From an uncultured Prevotella sp. (GTDB lineage Bacteria > Bacteroidota > Bacteroidia > Bacteroidales > Bacteroidaceae), in NCBI GenBank assembly GCA_944320355.1, contig CALUHC010000035.1, positions 62,001-126,000 of the forward strand: 64,000 nt of DNA, read 5' to 3'. The translations under genes were made by a program, and so were the position numbers. Position 1 is the stretch's first letter; each line of letters begins with the position of its first letter. The notes beneath the pieces were generated by a model. That model had not been told where the DNA came from and did no database searches. It saw nothing but the letters and a program-made list of their open reading frames with translations. Positions 51,444-60,856 of the stretch are shown in pieces.

Positions 51444-53984
51444 ATGAACAAAATGAATTTTATCCACGCAGGAGCGGTTGCGCTGCTGCTGGCAGCCGGG
51501 AGCGCAGTGGCGACGGCAGCCGACGTGGTGTGGTATGACGGCTCCAAGGCCGTGACGTACAGTATGCAGAAGAAAGTTGAGCCGGTGGTAGAAGTGGCCG
51601 TCGATATGTTTGCCTCCGACATGGAGGCCGTGACGGGCCGACGCGCCGTGGCGGCGTCGGAGAAAGAGGCTGCCATAAGGCTCGTGGAACTCGATAAGGC
51701 GTCGGCCTCGGTGCGCCGGCAGCTGGCCAAGGACGGCGTGCCGGTGGACGAGCTGGAAGGCAAGATAGACGGCTTCCACATCTCGGTAATAGACGGCCAG
51801 GTGGTGATAGTGGGCACCAACGGGCGCGGCGCGGCCTACGGCCTGCTCGAAATGTCGCGCATGGCCGGCGTGAACCCGTGGATATGGTGGGGCGACGTGG
51901 TGCCGGAGAAGAAGCAGCGGCTCGCCATAGACAGCGAGTTCGAGACCCTGCAGGGAGCCTCGGTCGAGTATCGCGGCATCTTCATCAACGACGAGGACTG
52001 GTCGCTGCGTCCCTGGAGCTACGACCACTTTGAGCCGGGCAAGTTCGGCGAGATAGGACCGAAGACGTACAAGAAGGTGTTCCAGCTACTCATGCGCCTC
52101 AGGGCCAACGCCATCTGGCCCGGGATGCACACAGGCACGGTGGCATTCTTCAAGATAGCGGGCAACAAGGCCATGGCCGACAGCTGCGGAATAGCCATCG
52201 GCACGAGCCACTGCGAGCCGCTGCTGAGGAACAACGTCGACGAGTGGGACGTGAAGGCGCGCGGCCGCTACAACTACATCACCAACAAGGAGGCCGTGCA
52301 GAACTACTGGATAGAGCGCCTGAAGGAGGTCAAAGGCTCGGCCGGCGGAAATATGTTCACCATCGGAATGCGCGGCATACACGACGGCTCGATGGAGGGG
52401 GTGAAGACAATGGACGAGAAGTTCAGCGCCCTGCAGCAGGTCATAGACGACCAGCAGGAGCTGATAGGCAAGTACATCGGCGACCCGGCCAAGCAGACGC
52501 AGGTGTTCGTGCCATACAAGGAGGTGCTACAGATATACGAGCGCGGGCTGAAGGTGCCCGACTACGTGACGCTGATGTGGTGCGACGACAACTACGGCTA
52601 CATGACCCGCCTCTCTGACGAGGCCGAACAGAAGCGCAGCGGAGGCGGCGGCGTTTACTATCACCTGAGCTACTGGGGCCGGCCGCACGACTACCTGTGG
52701 CTGACCACGACCCAGCCGGGCCTCATATACAACGAGATGCGCGCCGCCTACGACCACAACGTGCGCAAGATATGGATAGTGAACGTGCACGACCCGAAGG
52801 TGGCGGGCTACGACATGGAGCTGTTCCTCGACATGGCGTGGAACATAGACTGCGTGAACGCGCAGACCGTGGGCGACCACTACCGCGCATGGCTCTGCCG
52901 CCAGTTCGGCGCAGAGGCCGGTGCCAAGCTATACCCCGCCATGCACGAGTTCTTCCGCCTGTGCGGCCAGCGCCGCCCCGAGTTCATGGGCTGGAGCCAG
53001 ACGGAGCTGTCGAAGACCACCTACGACCGCGGCAACAGCCCCATGCGCAACACCGAGTTCAGCACGTCGGCCTTCGGAGGCGAGCTTGACCGCTATCTGG
53101 AGCGTTACGCTGCCGTGGTGAGGACGGTCAACGAGGCCGAGGCCCTGGTGCGCCCCGAACTGAAGGATGCCTACTTTGCCGCCATAAAATACCCCGTGCT
53201 GGCCGCCGACGCACACGCACGCAAGATACTGGAGTCGCAACGGGCACGCCAATATGCCATCGGACAGACCACAAAGGGCATGTTCGACAACGACGACACC
53301 CTCTACACGGCCGTGGCCAAGAGCCAGAACGCATACCAGGAGATAAGGAAACTGACTGAATATTACAACGAGACGATGGCCGGGGGCAAGTGGCGCAGGT
53401 CTATGCACATGAGGCCGCGCGACCTGCCAGTGTACGGAGCGCCGCTGCTGCCCACGCTGCTCACCGACAGCGAGGTGGCCGAGCGCGTGAACAAAGGCAA
53501 GACGGGCAAGGCACACCCAATCGATGCCGACGGCGCCATAGCACGCAACGCCTGCGACTACCAGAAGGCCGGAAACGGCGTGCAGACCGTATCTATGCTC
53601 GGTCACAGCATGAACGCCGTGGCACTGCCCAAGGGCGAGACGCTGACATACACCTTCACGACCACGAAAGACGGCGACGCGGTGCTGCTCACGGCCCTCA
53701 TACCGACGCAGCCCAACGACGACGGCGACCTGAGATACAGCGTGTCGGTCGACGGAGCCGAGCCTACGGTCTACACACTGAAGGAGAAGTTCCGCTCGGA
53801 GGGCTGGAAGCAGAACGTGCTGCGAGGCCAGGCGCGGCGCACGCTGGAGCTGCCCGGGCTGAAAGCCGGCACGCACACGCTGGAGATAAAGGCCCTGGAC
53901 AACCACATCGTGGTGGACCAGTGGATGCTGGACTATGACACAAAGCGCAAGTTCTACCTCTTTCCCGTAGAAGAAGACAAATGA
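51444..53984 (+). CDS. GH115 family xylan alpha-1,2-glucuronidase
   Basis: 846 residues. Signal peptide (about residues 1-25), then the GH115 core: GRGAAYGLLEMSRMAGVNPW, WWGDVVPEKK, EYRGIFINDEDWSLRPW, LRANAIWPGMHTGTVAFF, IGTSHCEPLLRNNVDEW and LMWCDDNYGYM are all characteristic, and a C-terminal beta domain ends YDTKRKFYLFPVE. The enzyme removes (4-O-methyl-)glucuronic acid from xylan or related glycans. Start at 51444 or three codons later; both are Met. The stop overlaps the start of the GH2 gene by four bases (ATGA), a translationally coupled pair. Confidence 0.93.
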   Translation: MNKMNFIHAGAVALLLAAGSAVATAADVVWYDGSKAVTYSMQKKVEPVVEVAVDMFASDMEAVTGRRAVAASEKEAAIRLVELDKASASVRRQLAKDGVPVDELEGKIDGFHISVIDGQVVIVGTNGRGAAYGLLEMSRMAGVNPWIWWGDVVPEKKQRLAIDSEFETLQGASVEYRGIFINDEDWSLRPWSYDHFEPGKFGEIGPKTYKKVFQLLMRLRANAIWPGMHTGTVAFFKIAGNKAMADSCGIAIGTSHCEPLLRNNVDEWDVKARGRYNYITNKEAVQNYWIERLKEVKGSAGGNMFTIGMRGIHDGSMEGVKTMDEKFSALQQVIDDQQELIGKYIGDPAKQTQVFVPYKEVLQIYERGLKVPDYVTLMWCDDNYGYMTRLSDEAEQKRSGGGGVYYHLSYWGRPHDYLWLTTTQPGLIYNEMRAAYDHNVRKIWIVNVHDPKVAGYDMELFLDMAWNIDCVNAQTVGDHYRAWLCRQFGAEAGAKLYPAMHEFFRLCGQRRPEFMGWSQTELSKTTYDRGNSPMRNTEFSTSAFGGELDRYLERYAAVVRTVNEAEALVRPELKDAYFAAIKYPVLAADAHARKILESQRARQYAIGQTTKGMFDNDDTLYTAVAKSQNAYQEIRKLTEYYNETMAGGKWRRSMHMRPRDLPVYGAPLLPTLLTDSEVAERVNKGKTGKAHPIDADGAIARNACDYQKAGNGVQTVSMLGHSMNAVALPKGETLTYTFTTTKDGDAVLLTALIPTQPNDDGDLRYSVSVDGAEPTVYTLKEKFRSEGWKQNVLRGQARRTLELPGLKAGTHTLEIKALDNHIVVDQWMLDYDTKRKFYLFPVEEDK

Positions 53985-56788
53985 GAATACTCGTATTTTC
54001 ATCCCTCATAGCGGGCTGCTGCATCAGTGCGGCAGCCCAAACCACAGAGATACAGTACCTGTCGGGGCGCGACGCCGAGAGCACCACAGAGTGGGACTTC
54101 TACTGTTCCGCCGGACAGAACAGCGGCAAGTGGAGCAAGATAGCCGTGCCGTCGTGCTGGGAGCAGCAGGGCTTCGGCGAATACACCTACGGCAGGTGGT
54201 ACAAGAAGAAGGGAGGCAAGCCCAGCACCGAGACGGGCCGCTACAGGCACAGCTTCCGAGTGCCGCGCGAGTGGCAGGGCAAGAAGGTGGAGATAGTGTT
54301 CGAGGGAGTGATGACCGACGCAACGGTGACCGTAAACGGCCGCCCGGCGGGCGACACCCACCAAGGCGCGTTCACCACGTTCAGCTATGACATCACGCCG
54401 CTTCTCGACTTCAAGGGCAAGAACACGCTCGAGGTGATGGTGGAAAAGCAGTCGCGCGACAACTCGGTGAACAACGCCGAGCGGCGCGCCGACTGGTGGC
54501 TGTTCGGCGGAATATTCCGCCCGGTATATCTCCGCGCGCTGCCAAAGACACACATCAGCCACGCAGGGATAGACGCACGCGCCGACGGAACGCTGACGCT
54601 CGACCTCACGACAGAGGGCCTGACGGACGGTTATAAGTTGGCCGCCTCCCTACGCCCCCTACAAAACCTACCCTCCCAACAACCCCTACAAAAATCAGTT
54701 TCTCTCTCTTCAGAGAGCCGCCAGCGCGTGTCCTTGCGCTTCCCCGGCGTGAAGCCCTGGGACCCGGAGCACCCCAACCTGTATGAACTCACCATGAGGC
54801 TCATCGCCCCCGACGGCACCGTGGCCCACGAGACCACCGAGCGCGTGGGCTTCCGCACCATAGAGTTCCGCCCACGCGACGGCTTCTACCTGAACGGAAC
54901 GAAACTGAACATCAAGGGAGTGAACCGCCACTGCTGCTACCCCGAGACCGGACGCACCACCAGCAAGCGGCGCGACATAGAGGACGTGCGCCTGATCAAG
55001 GGCATGAACGCCAACGCCATACGCTCACATTATCCGCCCGACCAGCACCTGCTCGACATCTGCGACTCGCTCGGAGTGCTCTATTTCGACGAGCTGCCGG
55101 GCTGGCAGAACTACTACCGCACGTCGACCGGCACGCGGATTCTGCGCGAGATGATGGCCACCGACGCCAACCACCCATGCATCTTCGCCTGGGGCAACGG
55201 CAACGAGGGCGGAAACAACCTCAACCTCGACTCGCTCTTCGCCGAGCTTGACCCGCAGCGGCGCCACGTGGTGCACCCATGGGCGCGGTGGAACGGCGTA
55301 GACTGCCACCACTACCCCGCCTACCAGACGGGCGCGGGCCGCCTGCACAACGGCTACGAGGTGTTCATGCCCACGGAGTTCCTGCACAGCCAGTACGACA
55401 AGGGCGGCGGAGCCTCGCTCGACGAGTACTGGGCGCAGTGGTTGCGCAACCCGCTCTTCGCCGGCGGATTCATCTGGGCCTGGGCCGACGAGGGCATAAT
55501 GCGCACCGACCGCGGCGACAGCATTGACACCGACGGGCCAAACGCGCCCGACGGACTCGTAGGCCCGCACCGCGAGAAGGAGGGCAGCTGGTACACCGTG
55601 CGCGACGTATGGTCGCCCGTGCAGGTAGCCCCCATGGCCGTGCGCCCGCAGTGGGACGGGCGGTTCACGGTCACAAACAAGTTCCTCTTCAGCCGCCTCT
55701 CCGAGTGCAGCATGACATACAGCATCAAGACCATTGCCTCGCCAGCCTATGACACGGTGCGCACCGTGGCCGAGGGAGCCGTGGCGCTGCCCGACATAGC
55801 ACCGGGCGAGAGCGGCACGGCGAGCATCAGGCTGCCCAAGAACTTTGCCGAGGGCGACGTGCTCACGCTCGTCGCGCTGACCAGCAGCGGCGACACCATC
55901 AACGCCTGGGCCTACCCCATGCGCTACGCCGACGAATATTTCGCCCTGCGCGGGGTGCGGTATTCCGTCCAAAGCCGCGCGGCCACGGTCAGCGGAACGG
56001 TGCTCGAGGCCAACGGTGTGCGCGCTGAGTTCAACGCCGAGGACGGTATGCTCATGCGCGTCACCGCAAATGGCAATGACATCCCGCTCAACGGAGGCCC
56101 ACTGCCCGTGGGCATGAAGATGAAGCTCAAGGGCATAACGCCGCGGCAGGAGGGCGGCGACGCGCTCCTCGTGATGCACTACACGGGCGCTGCCGACTCC
56201 ATAGTGTGGCGGATGACGCCCGGCGGAGTGCTCGGCATGGACGCCGTGCTGCTCAACCGCCGCGACGGCGGCAAGTTCGACGGCGCGTTCTTCGACCAGA
56301 AGGTGAAGAACCTCGGCCTCAGCTTCTCCTACCCCGAGAGTGCGGCCAAGGGCGTAAGGTGGCTGGGCAAAGGCCCCTACCGCGTTTGGCGCAACCGCCT
56401 GCGCGGCCCGGTGTTCGGCCTCTGGCAGAAGGATTACAACAACACCGTGACGGGCGAGAGCACCGGGCGGCTCACATACCCGGAGTTCAAAGGCTATCAT
56501 GCCAACGTATACTGGGCCGAGATGCAGTCGGACACCGCGCCATTCAAGGTATACAGCGAGACCGACGGGCTGTATCTGCGCCTCTTCACACCCGAGGAAC
56601 CCAAGCAGCGGGCGGAGCGCACGATGGAAGCCTTCCCCGAGGGCGACATCTCGTTCCTGCTCGAAATACCGGGAATGCGCTCCTACAAGCCCATAGAGCA
56701 GCTCGGTCCCGAGGCGCAGCCCAGCGGCATACGCATCAACAAGGGTGACGACGGACTGCGCATAAAACTGTGGTTCGACTTCCTGTAA
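53981..56788 (+). CDS. GH2 family exo-glycosidase (beta-galactosidase-like)
   Basis: 935 residues with a signal peptide (MRILVFSSLIAGCCISAAAQ). GH2 layout: sugar-binding domain (about 30-185), Ig-like domain (about 190-300), TIM barrel (about 300-540) and C-terminal sandwich domains. The acid/base Glu is in FAWGNGNEGGNN (about 400-411) and the likely nucleophile in MPTEFLHSQYDKGGGASLDEYW region (about 458-479; quoted in part as PTEFLHSQYDKG). A low-complexity insert rich in Gln, Pro and Ser (about 218-240) sits in the Ig-like domain. It is translationally coupled to the GH115 gene, so both probably act on one glucuronic-acid-decorated glycan. Terminated by the strong hairpin at 56891-56952. 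Confidence 0.9.
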   Translation: MRILVFSSLIAGCCISAAAQTTEIQYLSGRDAESTTEWDFYCSAGQNSGKWSKIAVPSCWEQQGFGEYTYGRWYKKKGGKPSTETGRYRHSFRVPREWQGKKVEIVFEGVMTDATVTVNGRPAGDTHQGAFTTFSYDITPLLDFKGKNTLEVMVEKQSRDNSVNNAERRADWWLFGGIFRPVYLRALPKTHISHAGIDARADGTLTLDLTTEGLTDGYKLAASLRPLQNLPSQQPLQKSVSLSSESRQRVSLRFPGVKPWDPEHPNLYELTMRLIAPDGTVAHETTERVGFRTIEFRPRDGFYLNGTKLNIKGVNRHCCYPETGRTTSKRRDIEDVRLIKGMNANAIRSHYPPDQHLLDICDSLGVLYFDELPGWQNYYRTSTGTRILREMMATDANHPCIFAWGNGNEGGNNLNLDSLFAELDPQRRHVVHPWARWNGVDCHHYPAYQTGAGRLHNGYEVFMPTEFLHSQYDKGGGASLDEYWAQWLRNPLFAGGFIWAWADEGIMRTDRGDSIDTDGPNAPDGLVGPHREKEGSWYTVRDVWSPVQVAPMAVRPQWDGRFTVTNKFLFSRLSECSMTYSIKTIASPAYDTVRTVAEGAVALPDIAPGESGTASIRLPKNFAEGDVLTLVALTSSGDTINAWAYPMRYADEYFALRGVRYSVQSRAATVSGTVLEANGVRAEFNAEDGMLMRVTANGNDIPLNGGPLPVGMKMKLKGITPRQEGGDALLVMHYTGAADSIVWRMTPGGVLGMDAVLLNRRDGGKFDGAFFDQKVKNLGLSFSYPESAAKGVRWLGKGPYRVWRNRLRGPVFGLWQKDYNNTVTGESTGRLTYPEFKGYHANVYWAEMQSDTAPFKVYSETDGLYLRLFTPEEPKQRAERTMEAFPEGDISFLLEIPGMRSYKPIEQLGPEAQPSGIRINKGDDGLRIKLWFDFL

Positions 56789-56890
56789 ACCAGGAACGAG
56801 ACAAAGAACAACGGAAGCAAAAAAGTCCATATAAACACCTTTCCGAGAACAAAGGCAACAAGCGGAAACGAAACTGTGCCAAGAAGGAGA

Positions 56891-56952
56891 AAAAAAGAGT
56901 TGACCGAAGTTAGGCAACCTGCCTGTTGTCTAACTTCGGTCAACTCTTTTTT
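56891..56952. terminator. 28-bp terminator hairpin after GH2
   Basis: AAAAAAGAGTTGACCGAAGT... (56891-56918) pairs with 56925-56952 over 28 bp with one G-U, loop CTGCCT, flanked by A6 and T6. Works in both directions. Confidence 0.9.
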
Positions 56953-57006
56953 AAACATTCGCACCGCCATGCCGGCGTCTTTCTTTTTGCCTTACCGCCA
57001 AGTCCA

Positions 57007-57147
57007 TTACGGCGATTGGGGCTTGAGCGTGCGGCCGAAGAAATCAGCCAGCTTGTCAACGGCGGGGCCTACGGCGCCGGGGCGGTCGTAGAGGTCTATG
57101 TGCGAGTAGCCCGGGTTTCTGTGTCTGTTGCCGTATCCGGCGGTGCT
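57007..57147 (-). pseudogene. 3' remnant of an alpha/beta hydrolase gene
   Basis: The minus strand encodes NPGYSHIDLYDRPGAVGPAV and KLADFFGRTLKPQSP then a stop. HIDLYDRP followed by PAV-x-KL-x-x-FF is the usual C-terminal end of dienelactone-hydrolase-like alpha/beta hydrolases, with the catalytic His in SHIDLYD. The nucleophile and core are missing. A promoter-like TAACTTTG (57203-57196 on the minus strand) lies just upstream, as if a deletion joined promoter and gene tail. Confidence 0.65.
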
Positions 57148-57369
57148 GCTGCAAGCCCAAAGGCACTGTGGCAGTGTCCGTCGGGATATACGCTGCAAAG
57201 TTAGGCGATAAGAACCACACCGCCGTTATACAGAACACGGCTCGGCCTACCCAATCCACGGAATGTGCGCACGGCCATAATCAGCGCATGATACAAAACA
57301 CATTATTGCTTAACAAAAACACAGATTGTTGGCGGCAAGATGCCTGCCGAACGGTATTATTCGCTATCT

Positions 57370-57440
57370 TTGCATAAGATATGCTGCACTCGGGAAACTC
57401 GGAGCAAGCTCCGTTTCCACTCGTTTGCGCTATCTTTGCA
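57370..57440 (+). repeat. Promoter-bearing hairpin repeat (PP)
   Basis: CTATCTTTGCATAAGATATG, GCTGCACTCGGGAAACTCGG, then AGCAAGCT hairpin centre and CGTTTGCGCTATCTTTGCA. Two -7 boxes in the same direction, at both ends of the unit. Lies between the hydrolase remnant and a composite palindrome; no intact gene follows directly. From 57204 to 57370 I see nothing else. Confidence 0.7.
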
Positions 57441-57448
57441 CGAATAAA

Positions 57449-57735
57449 CATCCGCATTCTGCCAAATGCGTGGAGTTATCCGGAATTACCGGGGCTGCGC
57501 TCGTTCATGGAGTTAACGGACAAATGACAGGAGACGTGAGACAGGAGTACAGACACGTGTTGTTGAGCGCAGCGAAAAAATGCCTTTGGCTCTCCAACAG
57601 CTCACCTCCTTTTAACTTTTAATCTTTAACCTTTAACTTTCCAAGGCCATCGTCCGCTAACTCCGGGCGACCGCAAGGGAGCCTAACTCCCGTTAACTCC
57701 ATGTAACTACTTGGCCACTTGCGGCCATTCGCCAT
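57449..57735. repeat. Composite palindrome: TCCGCATTCTGCCAAATGC arms, GE arms and a 120-bp centre
   Basis: Left: TCCGCATTCTGCCAAATGC then GGAGTTATCCGG and GGAGTTAACGGACAAATG (to about 57526). Right: GTCCGCTAACTCCGGGCGAC (from about 57653) to GGCCACTTGCGGCCATTC. The centre (57527-57650) has TTTAACTTTTAATCTTTAAC tandem motifs and no gene. Confidence 0.7.
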
Positions 57736-57750
57736 AAATATAAATAAGGT

Positions 57751-58653
57751 ATAAAAGAAACAGGGCTGCTCAACATCGAGACCGTGGCCGAGTATAACGA
57801 CATGCTCGGCGTGGAGACGCTCCACCCCCTGGTGAGCGTCATCGACCTGCAGAAGGCCAGGCCCATGCGCCATCTCCGCCACACGTTCAGCTTCTACGTG
57901 GTGTTCCTAAAGGACGAGAAAAACAGCGAACTGCTGTACGGACGGCAGAAGTACGACTACCGGAAAGACTCCGTGGTGTGCCTCGCGCCGGGGCAGGTGA
58001 TAGGCATCGAGGACACGGGCGAGGAGTTCCGGCCAAAGGGTTAGGCCTTGTGCTTCCACCCGGACATCATCCACGGCACATCGCTGGGCCGCAACATGAA
58101 GGAATACTCATTCTTCTCCTACGAGGTGAACGAGGCCCTGCACCTCTCGGAACGCGAGCGCACGGTGTTCATAGACTGCCTGACTAAGATACAGGAGGAG
58201 CTGGAGCACAACATCGACCGGCTTACCAAGCGGCTCATCGCCACCAACATCGAACTGCTGCTCGACTACTGCCTGCGCTTCTACGAGCGGCAGTTTGACA
58301 CCCGCCGGGCCGCCAACCACGACATTCTGACGCGCTTCGAGCGGCTGCTCGACGGCTACTTCGCCGGCAACAACGCCGCCCGCCTGGGCCTGCCCTCGGT
58401 CAAGTATTGCGCCTCGGAGCTGTGCTTGTCGCCCAACTACTTCGGCGACCTGATTAAAAAGGAGACCGGCCGGACCGTGCTCGACTACATACAGAACAAG
58501 ATAATAGGCCTGGCCAAGGAGCAGCTGCTCATGCCCGGCACCACGGTCAGCGAGATTTCCTACCGCCTCGGCTTCCAGTATCCGCAGCACTTCACGCGGA
58601 TGTTCAAGAAAGTGGTGGGCATGACGCCCAACGACTACCGCTCGGCGGAGTGA
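57751..58653 (+). pseudogene. AraC-family regulator with a lost start and an internal amber codon
   Basis: A single frame encodes an AraC-type regulator of about 300 residues: N-terminal cupin-like part (ETLHPLVSVIDLQKARPMRH) and C-terminal double HTH (CASELCLSPNYFGDLIKKE and TVSEISYRLGFQYPQHFTRM). It is broken by TAG at 58042-58044 in RPKG-stop-ALCFHPDIIHG; relatives have Trp there (GWALCFHP), so TGG became TAG. The expected start, just before KETGLLNIETVAEYNDML, reads ATA (57751-57753) instead of ATG. Both changes are G to A. The second half could still start at an internal Met (58096, MKEYSFFSYE) and give a DNA-binding fragment. Neighbours are a hydrolase remnant and repeats. Confidence 0.8.
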
Positions 58654-58655
58654 CA

Positions 58656-59456
58656 TCAGCGCGCCCGCAGCTGCCAGAAAGCCACGGCAGCGGCCGCCGC
58701 CACGTTGAGCGAATCGACCCCGTGGGCCATCGGTATGCGCACCACGTAGTCGGCATCGGCAATCGTCTCGCGCGGCAGGCCGTCGCCCTCGGTGCCCATC
58801 ACTATGGCCAGGCGCGGCTCGCGGGCAAGCGCGGGGTGGTCTATCGAGACGGAATCGGGCGTGAGGGCCATGGCGGCGGTGCTGAAGCCGTGGTCGCGCA
58901 GGCTGCCTATCGGCCCGTCGAGCCACGTCCACGGCACGAGGAACACGCTGCCCATCGACACGCGGACGGCGCGGCGGTTGAGCGGGTCGCACGAGTTGCG
59001 GGTGAGCAGCACGCCGTCTATGCCCAGCGCGGCCGCCGAGCGGAATATCGCCCCGATATTTGTCGTGTCCACAACGCCGTCTATCACCACCACGCGCCGC
59101 GCCCTGCGGCACACCTCGCCGACCGTCTTCATCGCGGGGCGGCGCATGGCGCAGAGCACGCCCCGCGTCAGCACGTAGCCCGTGAGCGAGGCCAGCAACC
59201 CGCGCTCGCCCGTATATACGGGCAGGTCGGCGCACCTTTCCACAATGTCTTTCGCGTCTCCCTCAATGTGCTTTCGCTCGCAGAGCAGTGCCAGCGGCTC
59301 ATAGCCGGCGTCCAAGGCCACGCGGATCACCTTCGGGCTTTCGGCTATGAACACCCCCGCAGCCTCGTCCTTGCGGTTGCGCAGCTGCGCCTCGGTCAGT
59401 GTGCTGAACACCTCCACGCCCGGATGCGCCAGCGAATCGATGGTTATTATCGGCAT
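58656..59456 (-). CDS. SpoU/TrmH-family RNA 2'-O-methyltransferase
   Basis: 266 residues. Knotted SPOUT methyltransferase: motif 1 DGVVDTTNIGAIFRSAAALG (about 126-145), motif 2 IVMGTEGDGLP and motif 3 IPMAHGVDSLNVAAAAAV. An N-terminal L30e-like substrate domain (about 1-105) suggests rRNA rather than tRNA as target. The stop is only 2 bp from the stop of the convergent AraC pseudogene. Monocistronic as far as can be seen. Confidence 0.9.
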   Translation of the reverse strand: MPIITIDSLAHPGVEVFSTLTEAQLRNRKDEAAGVFIAESPKVIRVALDAGYEPLALLCERKHIEGDAKDIVERCADLPVYTGERGLLASLTGYVLTRGVLCAMRRPAMKTVGEVCRRARRVVVIDGVVDTTNIGAIFRSAAALGIDGVLLTRNSCDPLNRRAVRVSMGSVFLVPWTWLDGPIGSLRDHGFSTAAMALTPDSVSIDHPALAREPRLAIVMGTEGDGLPRETIADADYVVRIPMAHGVDSLNVAAAAAVAFWQLRAR

Positions 59457-59488
59457 AATTCTCTTTCGGTTATTTGCTTGCTGTCTTG

Positions 59489-60523
59489 TTATTGATTGCT
59501 ATTCTCATAAATTCTCACAACGGATTCCAACGCCTTGCATACGAAATTCTGCAGCAATTCGGTCTGTTCTTCGATAGAAGTCGCGCTGTCCAATTTCTTG
59601 AACTCATCTTCGCTCATATCGAACCACAGCATTCCGTCGTCTTCATACCATTCCGAATCTTTTTCTTTTAGCGTAGGCTCTATCAGCTTATAGACCGTTT
59701 GCCCCCAACCATTATAGTTGTCAAAGCCAACGCGTAATAACGGATTGTCGTTTGCACGGCAATATAGCCCAAACCAACCGTAGCTTTCTTTGTTGCGTTT
59801 GAATGTCCGGAAGGTTACGGAAAAGAATCTTCCGAACACACAATCCTCTGGATAAACGCGTCCCCAGTTACCTCCGAACTTCGTTTCCCTGCCGTTTATG
59901 TAAACACGAACTTGAAAGTTTTCATGATCGATATAGAGCACCTTCTTGTTTAATAGCTGGAAAAACGACATCAGGCCACTTAGTGCCGACAGTTTCATCG
60001 GCTGCTTAATCTTTACAATGTTGCACACGTTGGTTAGGTACGTTTGGTAAGACAATATCAGCTTTTGTTCCTCTTCGCTCATTTCCTCTTCGGTTTTCGC
60101 GGCTTCGAGATAGTCGTAAAAGGATTCCCAAGTCCTTATCTGATAGCCTCGTCCGGCGTAGTCTTTGCGTGAAAGCCCGTTCCACTGAAAGTCGTTGTAG
60201 TTCATTATATAGCCGAATCTTTCAGGTTTTACCCCAAAAGCCTTGTCATATTCACCGAAGTGTTGGCATCTGTCATCTATCTTGTTCTCTATTATGTAGT
60301 TCTGGCCGTCATGCTCAAAGAAGAAGTCCACGCGGTTGTTACCGCATTGACGTTCGCGTTCTATGTATATGTCATCGGCATCTTGCCCTATCTCTTCGAA
60401 GAAAAAAGACAGGAACAGCCGCTTGAATGTCTGCGATGTTTCGCAGAATGCCCATGTGACATCCGACAGGTTGTTCTCCCCTTTGAGCCTCATGGCCATA
60501 CTGTCCAGTAGTTTTATTATCAT
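59489..60523 (-). CDS. PD-(D/E)XK nuclease superfamily-like protein
   Basis: 344 residues from ATG 60523 (MIIKLLDSMAMRLKGENNLSD). The segment NRVDFFFEHDGQNYIIENKID (about residues 62-82) gives the Asp and Glu-Asn-Lys pattern of a PD-(D/E)XK active site, resembling the PD-(D/E)XK proteins annotated in many gut Bacteroidetes. The middle and C-terminal parts are charged and not recognised. The frame continues to 60637, but the extra 38 residues are encoded by a promoter-type repeat, so the shorter start is chosen. Substrate unknown; no methylase or restriction partner nearby. Clearly more AT-rich than its neighbours, a hint of acquisition. Confidence 0.7.
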   Translation of the reverse strand: MIIKLLDSMAMRLKGENNLSDVTWAFCETSQTFKRLFLSFFFEEIGQDADDIYIERERQCGNNRVDFFFEHDGQNYIIENKIDDRCQHFGEYDKAFGVKPERFGYIMNYNDFQWNGLSRKDYAGRGYQIRTWESFYDYLEAAKTEEEMSEEEQKLILSYQTYLTNVCNIVKIKQPMKLSALSGLMSFFQLLNKKVLYIDHENFQVRVYINGRETKFGGNWGRVYPEDCVFGRFFSVTFRTFKRNKESYGWFGLYCRANDNPLLRVGFDNYNGWGQTVYKLIEPTLKEKDSEWYEDDGMLWFDMSEDEFKKLDSATSIEEQTELLQNFVCKALESVVRIYENSNQ

Positions 60524-60575
60524 GCTTTGGTGTGATGCTGCGTTGTTTTTTATGCAGTCCGACCCATGCAAGAGC

Positions 60576-60642
60576 AGCTCCAGCGAGCGCAATGTGGGCT
60601 TGTCCGCGCATTGCCGAGTGCAGCTTATATAGGGCAAAGATA
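60576..60642 (-). promoter_or_regulatory. Promoter box plus PP-type repeat upstream of the nuclease gene
   Basis: Minus strand TATCTTTG (60642-60635) followed by ATATAAGCTGCACTCGGCAA and a GCGCAATG/CATTGCGC dyad, as in other PP copies. It would be the leader of the nuclease transcript. Two direct copies of TTCGGTGATTTGTGCC (60660-60675 and 60683-60698) lie just upstream. Confidence 0.6.
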
Positions 60643-60856
60643 GCCCTTTTATTCCAAAATTCGGTGATTTGTGCCAAATTTGTTCGGTGATTTGTGCCGA
60701 AAGTGGCCGTGGAGGCCGTTCCGCTGGGATTCATGAGATGACGGTTGACGGCAGGTTGCGCCCCGCTGCATGACACCGTTCAGGGTGGTGCCGGCGGTTT
60801 TGCAGGCTCACTTTCAGCCGAAGCTCAGGCTCTCCGGGGCCGTCAACATAACAACA

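Noticed and set aside
60524-60637. Longer start for the nuclease-like protein
   Set aside because: The extra residues are encoded by a PP repeat, overlap the transcript start region and look unlike protein sequence.
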